A DNA stretch of 64,000 bases from Streptomyces sp. ERV7 (GTDB taxonomy: Bacteria; Actinomycetota; Actinomycetes; Streptomycetales; Streptomycetaceae): assembly GCF_001653515.1 (NCBI RefSeq), contig NZ_LYOY01000001.1:496001-560000 (forward strand), in the 5' to 3' direction. The notes below the pieces were generated by a model. The model saw only the letters and a program-made list of their open reading frames with translations. It searched no databases and was not told where the DNA came from. Below are positions 44,158 through 51,104 of the stretch, piece by piece. A program made the position numbers and the translations under genes. Position 1 is the first letter of the stretch; each line of letters begins with the position of its first letter.

Positions 44158-45201
44158 ATGAGCAACCTCGTCGCACCTCCCGCCACCGGCGTCCGCACCG
44201 ACTGGGGACAGGTTCCCGAGCACGTCCGGTCCGCGCTGGAGGCGCGGCTGGGCGCACCGGTCGTCGACGCGGTGACCCAGCACGGCGGGTTCTCGCCCGG
44301 CGTGGCCGCGCGGGTGCGGCTGGCGGACGGGCGGTGTGCCTTCGTGAAGGCGGTGAGCGCCGAGGCCAACCCCACCAGTCCACTGCTCCACCGCGCCGAG
44401 GCCCGTGTCTGCGCCGCCCTGCCGCCCAGCGTCCCCGCACCGCGGCTGCTGGCCACCCACGACGACGCGACCTGGGTGGCTCTCGCCTTCGAGGACGTCG
44501 ACGGCCGCCAGCCCCATGTGCCGTGGCAGGCCGAGGAGTTTTCGCGCGTTCTGGACGCGATGGGCGAGCTCGCGCACACCCCGGCGCCCCTGGACCTCCC
44601 GGCCGTCGTGGAGAGCGAGGCCGAGTCCTTCCGGGGGTGGGAGCAGCTCCTCGACGACAGCGCACACGGCCGGGAGCGGCTGGACCCCTGGGTGCGGCGG
44701 AACCTGGCCGCTCTCGCCGATCTCGCCGCGCCCTGGGGCGAGTTCGCCTCGGGCGACACCCTCGCCCACGGCGACCTGCGCGCCGACAACATGCTGCTCA
44801 CCGCCGACGGCCGTGTCGTCCTCGTCGACTGGCCCCATGCCGTACGGGCCGCACCCTGGTTCGACCTGCTCCTGATACTGCCCTGCGTACGTGCCCAGGG
44901 CGGCCCTGCCCCGGACGGCGTCTTCACCGCGCACCCGGTGGGCCGGGACGCCGACCCCGAGGGTGTGACCGCCACCCTCGCGGCCCTGGCCGGCTATTTC
45001 GTACGCCAGTCGCTGCGGAGCGCGCCGCCCGGACTGCCGACCGTGCGCGCCTTCCAGGCCGCGCAGGGCGCGGCGGCGCTGGAGTGGCTCAGGACCCGGC
45101 TGGGCTCGCGGCTCCCCTGGCCGCCACCCGGCCACCCGCCGGGCGCGGCGACTTCGAGGACTCGCGGGGCAGTCGAGCGAAATGCGAAACCCCGGACGTA
45201 G
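44158..45201 (+). CDS. Aminoglycoside-phosphotransferase-like kinase
   Basis: A 347-residue APH-fold kinase: GGFSPGVAARVRLADGRCAFVKAV (glycine loop and Lys), Brenner-type catalytic loop LAHGDLRADNMLLT and metal-binding LVDWPHA. It follows helR on the same strand, but a hairpin lies between. Rifamycin phosphotransferases are structurally different, so this is not one. Substrate unknown; antibiotic or small-molecule phosphorylation is possible. Confidence 0.83.
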   Translation: MSNLVAPPATGVRTDWGQVPEHVRSALEARLGAPVVDAVTQHGGFSPGVAARVRLADGRCAFVKAVSAEANPTSPLLHRAEARVCAALPPSVPAPRLLATHDDATWVALAFEDVDGRQPHVPWQAEEFSRVLDAMGELAHTPAPLDLPAVVESEAESFRGWEQLLDDSAHGRERLDPWVRRNLAALADLAAPWGEFASGDTLAHGDLRADNMLLTADGRVVLVDWPHAVRAAPWFDLLLILPCVRAQGGPAPDGVFTAHPVGRDADPEGVTATLAALAGYFVRQSLRSAPPGLPTVRAFQAAQGAAALEWLRTRLGSRLPWPPPGHPPGAATSRTRGAVERNAKPRT

Positions 45202-45282
45202 GCTGAAGCACTGCTACTTGATCGTACATATATTCCATTTGCGCCCTTGTGTCTCGCAAGGGACGAGAGAGGGGACCCACCG

Positions 45283-46368
45283 ATGGCAGGCGCTCGCCCC
45301 GAAGGCACAGGAGCTTCGCAGACGTCCGGCACCCCGCAGGGCACGCCGCCCGGCGCCCCGGCCGCGCCGGAGCAGGTGACCAGCGAGTTACTCGAACTCT
45401 CCCTGGGCTACCTCTACTCCGCCGCCCTGCACACCGCCGCGCGCTTCAACATCGCCGACCACCTGGCGGACGGCCCGCGCAGCGCCGACGAACTCGCCAA
45501 GGCCGCCGGGGTCGACGGCCCCCACCTCTTCCGTCTGCTGCGCTTCCTCGCCACCAAGGGCGTCTTCCGCGAGGACGACGAGGGCCGCTTCCACCTCACC
45601 CCGCTGGCGCAGCCCCTGCGCACGGACACCGAGCGCTCGCTGCGCGACTACATCATGGTCCGAGGCGAGCCGGTCTTCTGGCAGTCCGCGGCCCAGCTCC
45701 ACGAGGCGGTGCGCACCGGCAGCACCGCTTTCGAGAACGTCTACGGCGTTCCCTTCTACGACCACGTCGCCGCCGACCCGGAGCTCGGCAGGGCCTTCAA
45801 CTCCAGCATGGCGGCGTTCTCCGAGACGCTCAGCAACGACGTCGTCGAGGCCGTCGACTTCTCCGGCGCCACGACGGCGGTCGACGTGGGCGGCGGGCGC
45901 GGTGGTCTGCTGCGCGCCATCCTGCGCCGCAACCCGCACATGACGGGCACCCTGGTCGACCTGGAGCCCGTGGTGGCCGGGCACGTACTGGACACCCCGG
46001 AGCTGACCGGCCGCTGGAGCGCCGAGGCCGGGGACTTCTTCGCCTCCGTGCCGTCCGGCGCCGACGTCTACCTCCTCAAGCACGTGCTGGCCAGTTGGCC
46101 GGACGAGGAGTGCGTACGCATCCTGCGGACCTGCCGCGCGGCCATGCCCGCGGGCGCACGGCTGCTGGTCATCAACGCGATGATCCCGGCGGGCAACGAG
46201 CCGCACCCGGGCAAGACCATCGATCTGCTGATGATGACGGTCCTGAACGGCAAGGGCCGCACCCGCGCGGAGTACGAGGCGCTGCTCGCCACGGCGGGGT
46301 TCAGGGCCGCCCGGCTTCTGGAGGCCTCGCCGCACGCGTCGGTGATCGAGGCGGTCGTCGCCGACTGA
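45283..46368 (+). CDS. SAM-dependent O-methyltransferase (plant-type/DnrK-like) with a TTA codon
   Basis: A 361-residue secondary-metabolite O-methyltransferase: N-terminal winged-helix dimerisation domain (HTAARFNIADHLADGPRSADELAKAAGV...LFRLLRFLATKGVF) and a SAM domain with TAVDVGGGRGGLLRAIL and LLKHVLASWPDEE. Codon 36 (45388-45390) is TTA, the rare Leu codon read by the bldA tRNA, which suggests expression late in development. The adjacent convergent PhzG-like oxidase hints at phenazine tailoring. GAGAGGGG precedes the ATG. Confidence 0.88.
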   Translation: MAGARPEGTGASQTSGTPQGTPPGAPAAPEQVTSELLELSLGYLYSAALHTAARFNIADHLADGPRSADELAKAAGVDGPHLFRLLRFLATKGVFREDDEGRFHLTPLAQPLRTDTERSLRDYIMVRGEPVFWQSAAQLHEAVRTGSTAFENVYGVPFYDHVAADPELGRAFNSSMAAFSETLSNDVVEAVDFSGATTAVDVGGGRGGLLRAILRRNPHMTGTLVDLEPVVAGHVLDTPELTGRWSAEAGDFFASVPSGADVYLLKHVLASWPDEECVRILRTCRAAMPAGARLLVINAMIPAGNEPHPGKTIDLLMMTVLNGKGRTRAEYEALLATAGFRAARLLEASPHASVIEAVVAD

Positions 46369-46391
46369 GGCCCCTTACCCACCCGGTGAGG

Positions 46392-46418
46392 CCGGGGGCC
46401 GCCGCCTGCGGCCCCCGG
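46392..46418. terminator. Bidirectional hairpin terminator
   Basis: CCGGGGGCCGC pairs with GCGGCCCCCGG around a 5-base loop, between the convergent methyltransferase and PhzG-like genes. Confidence 0.8.
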
Positions 46419-46442
46419 TCGGTCCCGCGAAGGCCCGGCCGG

Positions 46443-47144
46443 TCAGGGCTGGAGCCTGCTGATGTCCCAGCCGCCGCCGGTGCGGTCGTAGCGCAGCCGC
46501 TCATGCAGGCGGTCGGTGCCGTCGGCCCAGAACTCCACACAAGCGGGGACGAGTCGATACGCGGTGAAGGTCACGGGGCGCGGCAACGGAAGCTTCGGCC
46601 GCGCCAACTCCCGTGCCGCGGCCCGCAGCTCGGCCACCTCGGCGAGTCCGTCCATCGGACGGCTCTGCCGCGCGGCGGTGGACATGGCGTGGGTGAAGAC
46701 GGGCCGCGCGAACCACATACGGTCGGCCTCGGCGTCGGGCAACTGCTCCACCGGCCCCGCCAAGGTGATCTGCTGACTGGTCTCCCGCCAGTAGAGGACG
46801 CCGGACGCCCAGGGGTTCTCCGCCAGTTCCCGCCCCTTCTGGCTGCTGCTGTGGCTGAGGAAGACGAGCCCCTCCTCCGCCACCGAGGTGAGCACCACGA
46901 TGCGGGAGGAGGCCCGGCCCCGGGCGTCGGCGGTGGCCAGGGCCAGTGCGCGCGGCTCCCGCACCCCCTGCGCGATGCTGTTCTCCAGCCAGGAGGCCAA
47001 TAACCCCATCGGCCCGGGCGGCGGTGTCGAGAACTCGGGGAACTCCACCGCGATGCTGCCGGTGAGCGTCTCCGAACGAGGGCCGCGCCTCTCACTGCTG
47101 GCGGTCTCGACAGGAGATCCGTTGGTCCGGGGCAGGTCAGACAT
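46443..47144 (-). CDS. PhzG-like FMN-dependent oxidase (pyridoxamine-phosphate oxidase fold)
   Basis: A 233-residue flavoprotein. It carries REPRALALATADARGRASSRIVVLTSV, FLSHSSSQKGRELAENPWASGVLYW, ITLAGPVEQLPDAEADRMWFARP and the C-terminal RLRYDRTGGGW...RLQP, matching PNPOx/PhzG proteins. PhzG oxidises dihydrophenazine intermediates. No phzA/B, D, E or F is nearby, so it is an orphan or has another substrate. AAAGGA precedes the ATG at 47144. Confidence 0.82.
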   Translation of the reverse strand: MSDLPRTNGSPVETASSERRGPRSETLTGSIAVEFPEFSTPPPGPMGLLASWLENSIAQGVREPRALALATADARGRASSRIVVLTSVAEEGLVFLSHSSSQKGRELAENPWASGVLYWRETSQQITLAGPVEQLPDAEADRMWFARPVFTHAMSTAARQSRPMDGLAEVAELRAAARELARPKLPLPRPVTFTAYRLVPACVEFWADGTDRLHERLRYDRTGGGWDISRLQP

Positions 47145-47248
47145 GAAGAATCCTTTCGATTGTTTCGCCATGATGTCCTGCCGCCCCGGTGGCGTCGAGA
47201 TCGCAACTGCGCCCCTCGACCGCCGCATTTGGCTGGTACCCGTGGGTT

Positions 47249-47641
47249 TCAGCGGGCACTGCCGAGGTCGCGGTCTCCCTCGCCTCCCTGAAGCATCAAG
47301 GTGGTCTCCTCGATACGGCGGAAGCGGCCGTCGGGGGCGAGGTCGGCGAACACGTACACCTCCATGCTCACCGTCGCCCCGTCCGCCTTGGTGATGTCGA
47401 CGGTGTGCCGGTCGGCGTACTTGGCGCCGTCGTACAGCTCCTCGTGCACGGTGACGCGGCCGTCGGCGACGACGGTGCGCAGGTGGGTGATGTGCTCGAC
47501 GAACTCGGCGCGGTCGGCCCACTCGCCGTCCGTGCGCTGGCGGTAGTCCGGGGCGAAGTGACGGCCGGCCGCCTCCTCGACGGTGATGTCGCGGTTGAAC
47601 AGCAGGTCGTCGAGGGCGGTGGCGATACCGATGCGGTTCAT
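47249..47641 (-). CDS. SnoaL-like (NTF2-fold) protein
   Basis: A 130-residue single-domain NTF2-like protein: TVEEAAGRHFAPDYRQRTDGEWADRAEFVEHI and the later HTVDITKADGATVSMEVYVFADL. Family members are cyclases, isomerases or hydrolases on small aromatic or polyketide molecules. The ATG at 47641 is supported by GGAGAGGA. It is divergent from the MarR gene across twin operators, so probably regulated by it. Confidence 0.8.
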   Translation of the reverse strand: MNRIGIATALDDLLFNRDITVEEAAGRHFAPDYRQRTDGEWADRAEFVEHITHLRTVVADGRVTVHEELYDGAKYADRHTVDITKADGATVSMEVYVFADLAPDGRFRRIEETTLMLQGGEGDRDLGSAR

Positions 47642-47670
47642 GGTGGGTCCTCTCCACACAAGGGAACACT

Positions 47671-47687
47671 GCGTGCGCCGCGCACGC
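47671..47687. promoter_or_regulatory. MarR operator copy 1
   Basis: GCGTGCGCCGCGCACGC, a 7-3-7 perfect inverted repeat, identical to the copy at 47713-47729 and 42 bases from it (four helical turns). Confidence 0.78.
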
Positions 47688-47712
47688 TTCTGGGAGCACC
47701 CTAACAGGAACC

Positions 47713-47729
47713 GCGTGCGCCGCGCACGC
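47713..47729. promoter_or_regulatory. MarR operator copy 2
   Basis: Second identical GCGTGCGCCGCGCACGC palindrome, ending 13 bases before the MarR start codon, consistent with autorepression. Confidence 0.78.
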
Positions 47730-47741
47730 TATTCTTGGAGT

Positions 47742-48188
47742 GTGGAAAACGCAGTGGGACACGAGATCGCGGACGCGCTGGGCGTGCTGCTGAGGCGCAC
47801 CACGCGCGCGCAGCTGCACCGGCAGCTCACCGAGGGCATGGGCGAGGGGGTGGACGAGGTGACGTACCCGGTGCTCAGCGCGCTGGCGCGGGCCGGGCCG
47901 CGCAGTGCGGCCGATCTGGCCCCCGACGTCGGCATCGACCGCTCCGGCGTCACGCGCCGCGCATCGAGGCTGGAGGCCGCGGGGCTCGTCCGCCGCGAAC
48001 CCGACCCCGACGACGGGCGCGCCCATCTGCTCGTCCTCACCGAGCAGGGCCGGCTCGCGGTGACGGAGCTGCGTACGCGCCTGGCCGCCCACATCACGGC
48101 GAGCCTGGCCTCCTGGCCGCCGGGCGAGGCCGAGGCGTTCGCCCGGCAGCTGCGCCGCTTCACGGCCGACGGCCCGTTCACGCGGTAG
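47742..48188 (+). CDS. MarR-family transcriptional regulator
   Basis: A 148-residue MarR protein with the wHTH core RSAADLAPDVGIDRSGVTRRASRLEAAGLVRREPDPDDGRAHLLVLTEQG. The GTG at 47742 lies just 1-2 bases after GGAG; the GTG at 47754 is an alternative. It is divergent from the SnoaL-like gene, and two identical palindromes cover the shared promoter. A strong hairpin follows. Confidence 0.9.
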   Translation: MENAVGHEIADALGVLLRRTTRAQLHRQLTEGMGEGVDEVTYPVLSALARAGPRSAADLAPDVGIDRSGVTRRASRLEAAGLVRREPDPDDGRAHLLVLTEQGRLAVTELRTRLAAHITASLASWPPGEAEAFARQLRRFTADGPFTR

Positions 48189-48198
48189 GCGGAACGCG

Positions 48199-48235
48199 CT
48201 TGGCCCACCGGCGGCTGACGCGCCGGTGGGCCAAG
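48199..48235. terminator. Bidirectional hairpin terminator
   Basis: CTTGGCCCACCGGCG pairs perfectly with CGCCGGTGGGCCAAG (15 bp, 7-base loop) between the convergent MarR and acyl-CoA dehydrogenase genes. Confidence 0.85.
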
Positions 48236-48292
48236 GCGGATGACGGGTGCTTCAGTGCGTCGTGCCGACGCTCGGGGGGCTCGGCCTGGTGG

Positions 48293-50011
48293 TCACTGCG
48301 CCATCTCGTACGCCCCGGACAGCGCCTCCACCCGCTCCCAGACGCGCGCCGAGCGGGCCTCGTCGACGACCGGACGACGCACCGCGCCGAGCGCCCAGGT
48401 CTGCTGTTCCTCGGTGGCGGAGTCCTTGCCGTACAGCTCCACGGCGTGCGCGGAGAAGTCACGTACGAGAACGGCGAACAGCTCGTCGAGCACGTCCTCG
48501 TCCAGGCCCGTCAGACGGGCCTGCTCCAGGATCAGCTGGCCGTGGACGACGAGCGCGAACAGCTGGCCGACGGCGAGCAGGAGGTCGAGGTCACGGCTCT
48601 GCTCCTCGTCGGGAGCGGCGGTCGTGACGAACGTGCACAGCGCGTCGGCCTGCTCGCGCAAACGGGCGACGTTGGGCAGGGCGGCGTAGCCGTCGTAGGC
48701 GGCGCGCCAGTCGTGGAAGCGTACGGAGCCCAGGCCGCGGGCCGGGCCCTGCCGGAAGAGGAAGTCGTCGTCGGCCGCGTCCAGGCGGGCCGGCACGGCG
48801 GGGTAGTCCACCGGCTCCAGCAGGTGGTTGCGCATGAACTTGAGGATCAGCGCGAGGTTGACGTGGACCGTGCCCTCCAGCTTGGGCAGTCCGCGGATCT
48901 CGATCGCCGCCTGGGCGAAGTAGTTGTCCTTCTCGAAGCCCTTGGCGGCGATGACGTCCCACATCAGGTCGATGACCTTCTCGCCCTCCGTGGTCACCTT
49001 CATCTTCGTCATGGGGTTGAAGAGCAGGTAGCGGCGGTCGTCGGGGCCCGCGGTGCGGAAGTAGTCGACGGCGCGGTCGCTGAAGAGCTTCATCCCGACG
49101 AGGCGGACGTACGCGTCGGTCAGCTCGCGGCGCACGTGCGGGAAGGCGGTGACGGGGCGGCCGTAGAGGATGCGGTTCTGGGCGTGGGTGACGGCCTCGT
49201 ACATCGCGTGCTCGCAGATGCCGATCGAGGCGGTGCACAGGTTGAACTTGCCCACGTTGACGGTGTTGAGGGCGGCGTCGAAGGCGGCGCGGCCGGTGTG
49301 CAGGACGTCGGCGGGGACGACGGGGTAGTTCTCCAGCCGGAACTCGCTCACGTACTTCGATGAGTCGACGACGTTCTTCACCAGGTGGTAGGCCGGGTGG
49401 CGGCTGTCGGCGGCGAAGAAGACATAGCCGTCCGGGCCCTCGATGTCGGTGCGCCGGCCGAAGACGGAGACGAGCCCGGCGGCGTTGCCGTTGCCGATGT
49501 AGTACTTGGAGCCGGTCGCCCGGAAACCGCCGTCGCCGTCCGGTTCGAGCAGCATGTCGGTGGAGTAGATGTCGGCGCCGTGCGTCTTCTCGGAGAGACC
49601 GAAGGCGAACACCTCACCCTGGGAGAGGAGTTCGGCCGCGCGGGCGCGGGCGTCGGCGTTGTCGCTCTGCCAGACGGGGCCGAGGCCGAGGATGGTGACC
49701 TGCCAGGCGTACCAGTAGTCGAGGCCGTAGAAGCCGAAGATCTCGTTGAGGGCCGCGATCCGGGCCGTGTCCCAGCGCTGGTCCGGGTTCGCGGCGTCGG
49801 CGGCCGGGGTGAGGAAGGTGGCGAACAGGCCTTCCTTGGCGGAGAACGCCAGGAAGTCCCCGAGCCAGGCGCGGGAGCGGTAGTCCTCGATCAGCTTGCG
49901 CTTGCCTCGCTCCTCGAACCAGTCGACGGTGGCGCGCAGGAGCCTGCGGGTCTCGGGGTCGAAGTGCGCCGGGTCGTAGGTGCGCGGGTTGAACAGCAGG
50001 GCGTCGGCCAT
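48293..50011 (-). CDS. Acyl-CoA dehydrogenase/oxidase family flavoprotein
   Basis: A 572-residue FAD enzyme of the acyl-CoA dehydrogenase superfamily, longer than the 380-residue norm, as in acyl-CoA oxidase-like members. FAFGLSEKTHGADIYSTDM (flavin-binding strand), ATGSKYYIGNGNAAGLVSVFG and AFPHVRRELTDAYVRLVGMKLFSDRAVDYF are recognisable. No peroxisome-type features. It is divergent in function from a PadR gene just upstream on the same strand, which likely regulates it. Confidence 0.85.
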   Translation of the reverse strand: MADALLFNPRTYDPAHFDPETRRLLRATVDWFEERGKRKLIEDYRSRAWLGDFLAFSAKEGLFATFLTPAADAANPDQRWDTARIAALNEIFGFYGLDYWYAWQVTILGLGPVWQSDNADARARAAELLSQGEVFAFGLSEKTHGADIYSTDMLLEPDGDGGFRATGSKYYIGNGNAAGLVSVFGRRTDIEGPDGYVFFAADSRHPAYHLVKNVVDSSKYVSEFRLENYPVVPADVLHTGRAAFDAALNTVNVGKFNLCTASIGICEHAMYEAVTHAQNRILYGRPVTAFPHVRRELTDAYVRLVGMKLFSDRAVDYFRTAGPDDRRYLLFNPMTKMKVTTEGEKVIDLMWDVIAAKGFEKDNYFAQAAIEIRGLPKLEGTVHVNLALILKFMRNHLLEPVDYPAVPARLDAADDDFLFRQGPARGLGSVRFHDWRAAYDGYAALPNVARLREQADALCTFVTTAAPDEEQSRDLDLLLAVGQLFALVVHGQLILEQARLTGLDEDVLDELFAVLVRDFSAHAVELYGKDSATEEQQTWALGAVRRPVVDEARSARVWERVEALSGAYEMAQ

Positions 50012-50046
50012 GAGGGTTCGCCTTTCGGGAGGGGCGGGGTCGAGGG

Positions 50047-50622
50047 TCAGTGGTCGTCGGTGGCCGGTGAGCCGCTGGACAGCCGACGGATGGTGGCGAG
50101 GACGTCGTCGAGCCAGGCGATCGTCATCCGCTCGTACGCGATGCCGCCGCGCAGCACGACGTGCTGCAGCTCCTGGCCGGTGTCGAGCGGAACGGGGGCG
50201 GCGGGGCCGGTGAAGTCGCGCAGCTCCCCGGCGAGGTAGTGGGCGAGCCGGGCGCTGTGCACCCGGCGGTGCCGCTCGACCTCGTGGAGCACCGCGGCCG
50301 GGTCGTCGAAGGCCGCGCCGCGGATCTTCACCGCGAGGTCGTGCCGCAGGCTCTCGGGTTCGATCGGCTCGTGCAGCCACTGGGAGAGGGCGGCACGGCC
50401 GGGGCCGGCGACGGAGTACTCCTTCTTGTCCGGCCGGCCCTCCTGGGCCACCTCGCGCACGGCGAGCATGCCGTCGCCCTCCATGCGCTTGAGGACGCGG
50501 TAGATCTGCTGGTGCGTCGCCGTCCAGAAGTAGCCGATGGACCGCTCGAACCGCCGGGCCAGCTCATAGCCTGAGCCCGGCTTCTCCAGCAGGGAGACGA
50601 GGATCGCGTGTTCGAGCGCCAT
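50047..50622 (-). CDS. PadR-family transcriptional regulator
   Basis: A 191-residue PadR: winged HTH MALEHAILVSLLEKPGSGYELARRFERSIGYFWTATHQQIYRVLKRMEGDGML and a C-terminal helical dimerisation domain (Vir_C type). A palindrome 13 bases before its ATG is its likely operator. It is transcribed toward the acyl-CoA dehydrogenase gene 35 bases downstream, which would form one operon. Confidence 0.92.
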   Translation of the reverse strand: MALEHAILVSLLEKPGSGYELARRFERSIGYFWTATHQQIYRVLKRMEGDGMLAVREVAQEGRPDKKEYSVAGPGRAALSQWLHEPIEPESLRHDLAVKIRGAAFDDPAAVLHEVERHRRVHSARLAHYLAGELRDFTGPAAPVPLDTGQELQHVVLRGGIAYERMTIAWLDDVLATIRRLSSGSPATDDH

Positions 50623-50634
50623 ACCGCGATCCTT

Positions 50635-50654
50635 CTATGCAACTCGTTGCATAG
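50635..50654. promoter_or_regulatory. PadR operator
   Basis: CTATGCAACTCGTTGCATAG: nine of ten bases pair around the centre. The ATGC-N8-GCAT layout resembles PadR sites (ATGT-N8-ACAT). Confidence 0.72.
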
Positions 50655-50863
50655 CCAAGCCGCACCGCCCGAGTGAGACCCGGATCACCCGGGACGGGGG
50701 CGGCGCGGCGGGAAGCGTGCGGCACCGTCGGCGCCCGGGGCGGTGCGGGCCGCGCCGCGAGCGTCCGTATATGAAACATAGATGCGCCGCTGCGACACTC
50801 GGCTCAGAACAACCCGCAGGCCACGCCGCAATCGTTGACCTGCCCGAAAGACAGGGAACTCCC

Positions 50864-51049
50864 GTGCAGCACAACCTGAAGTCCGTCGCCCGCCGTCTGA
50901 CCGTCCTCGTCCCGGTGCTCCTCGCCGCCCTCGTCGCCGTCTCGGGGCCGGTCCTTTCGGCGGACCACTCCGGCGGGACGGCACGGACCTCCCTGGCCGA
51001 CACCCCGGGCCACGGCAAGGACCACGAGGAGTTCAACACCAAGGCGTGA
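50864..51049 (+). CDS. Small secreted or membrane-anchored peptide
   Basis: 61 residues: a basic N-terminus (NLKSVARRL), a hydrophobic segment (TVLVPVLLAALVAVSGPVL) and a hydrophilic tail of about 29 residues ending HGKDHEEFNTKA, without Cys. AGGGAAC precedes the GTG. It is convergent with the large SARP gene, with a hairpin between. No family recognised. Confidence 0.55.
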   Translation: MQHNLKSVARRLTVLVPVLLAALVAVSGPVLSADHSGGTARTSLADTPGHGKDHEEFNTKA

Positions 51050-51070
51050 GGACCAACCACCACGGGGAGC

Positions 51071-51100
51071 GGGCCCGGCCGCATGGGGGCGGCCGGGCCC
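51071..51100. terminator. Bidirectional hairpin terminator
   Basis: GGGCCCGGCCGC pairs with GCGGCCGGGCCC around a 6-base loop between the convergent small peptide and SARP genes. Confidence 0.78.
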
Positions 51101-51104
51101 CGGT

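Noticed and set aside
41635..45135. Very long open frame (over 1,100 codons) on the minus strand opposite helR and the APH-like gene
   Set aside because: It mirrors the codon-position GC bias of the plus-strand genes, has no recognisable domain, and crosses intergenic signals including the RAE. It is a high-GC shadow.
44158..45201. APH-like gene as a rifampicin phosphotransferase completing a rifamycin-resistance island
   Set aside because: Rifampicin phosphotransferases are PEP-synthase-like and about 860 residues; this is a 347-residue APH-fold kinase behind a terminator.
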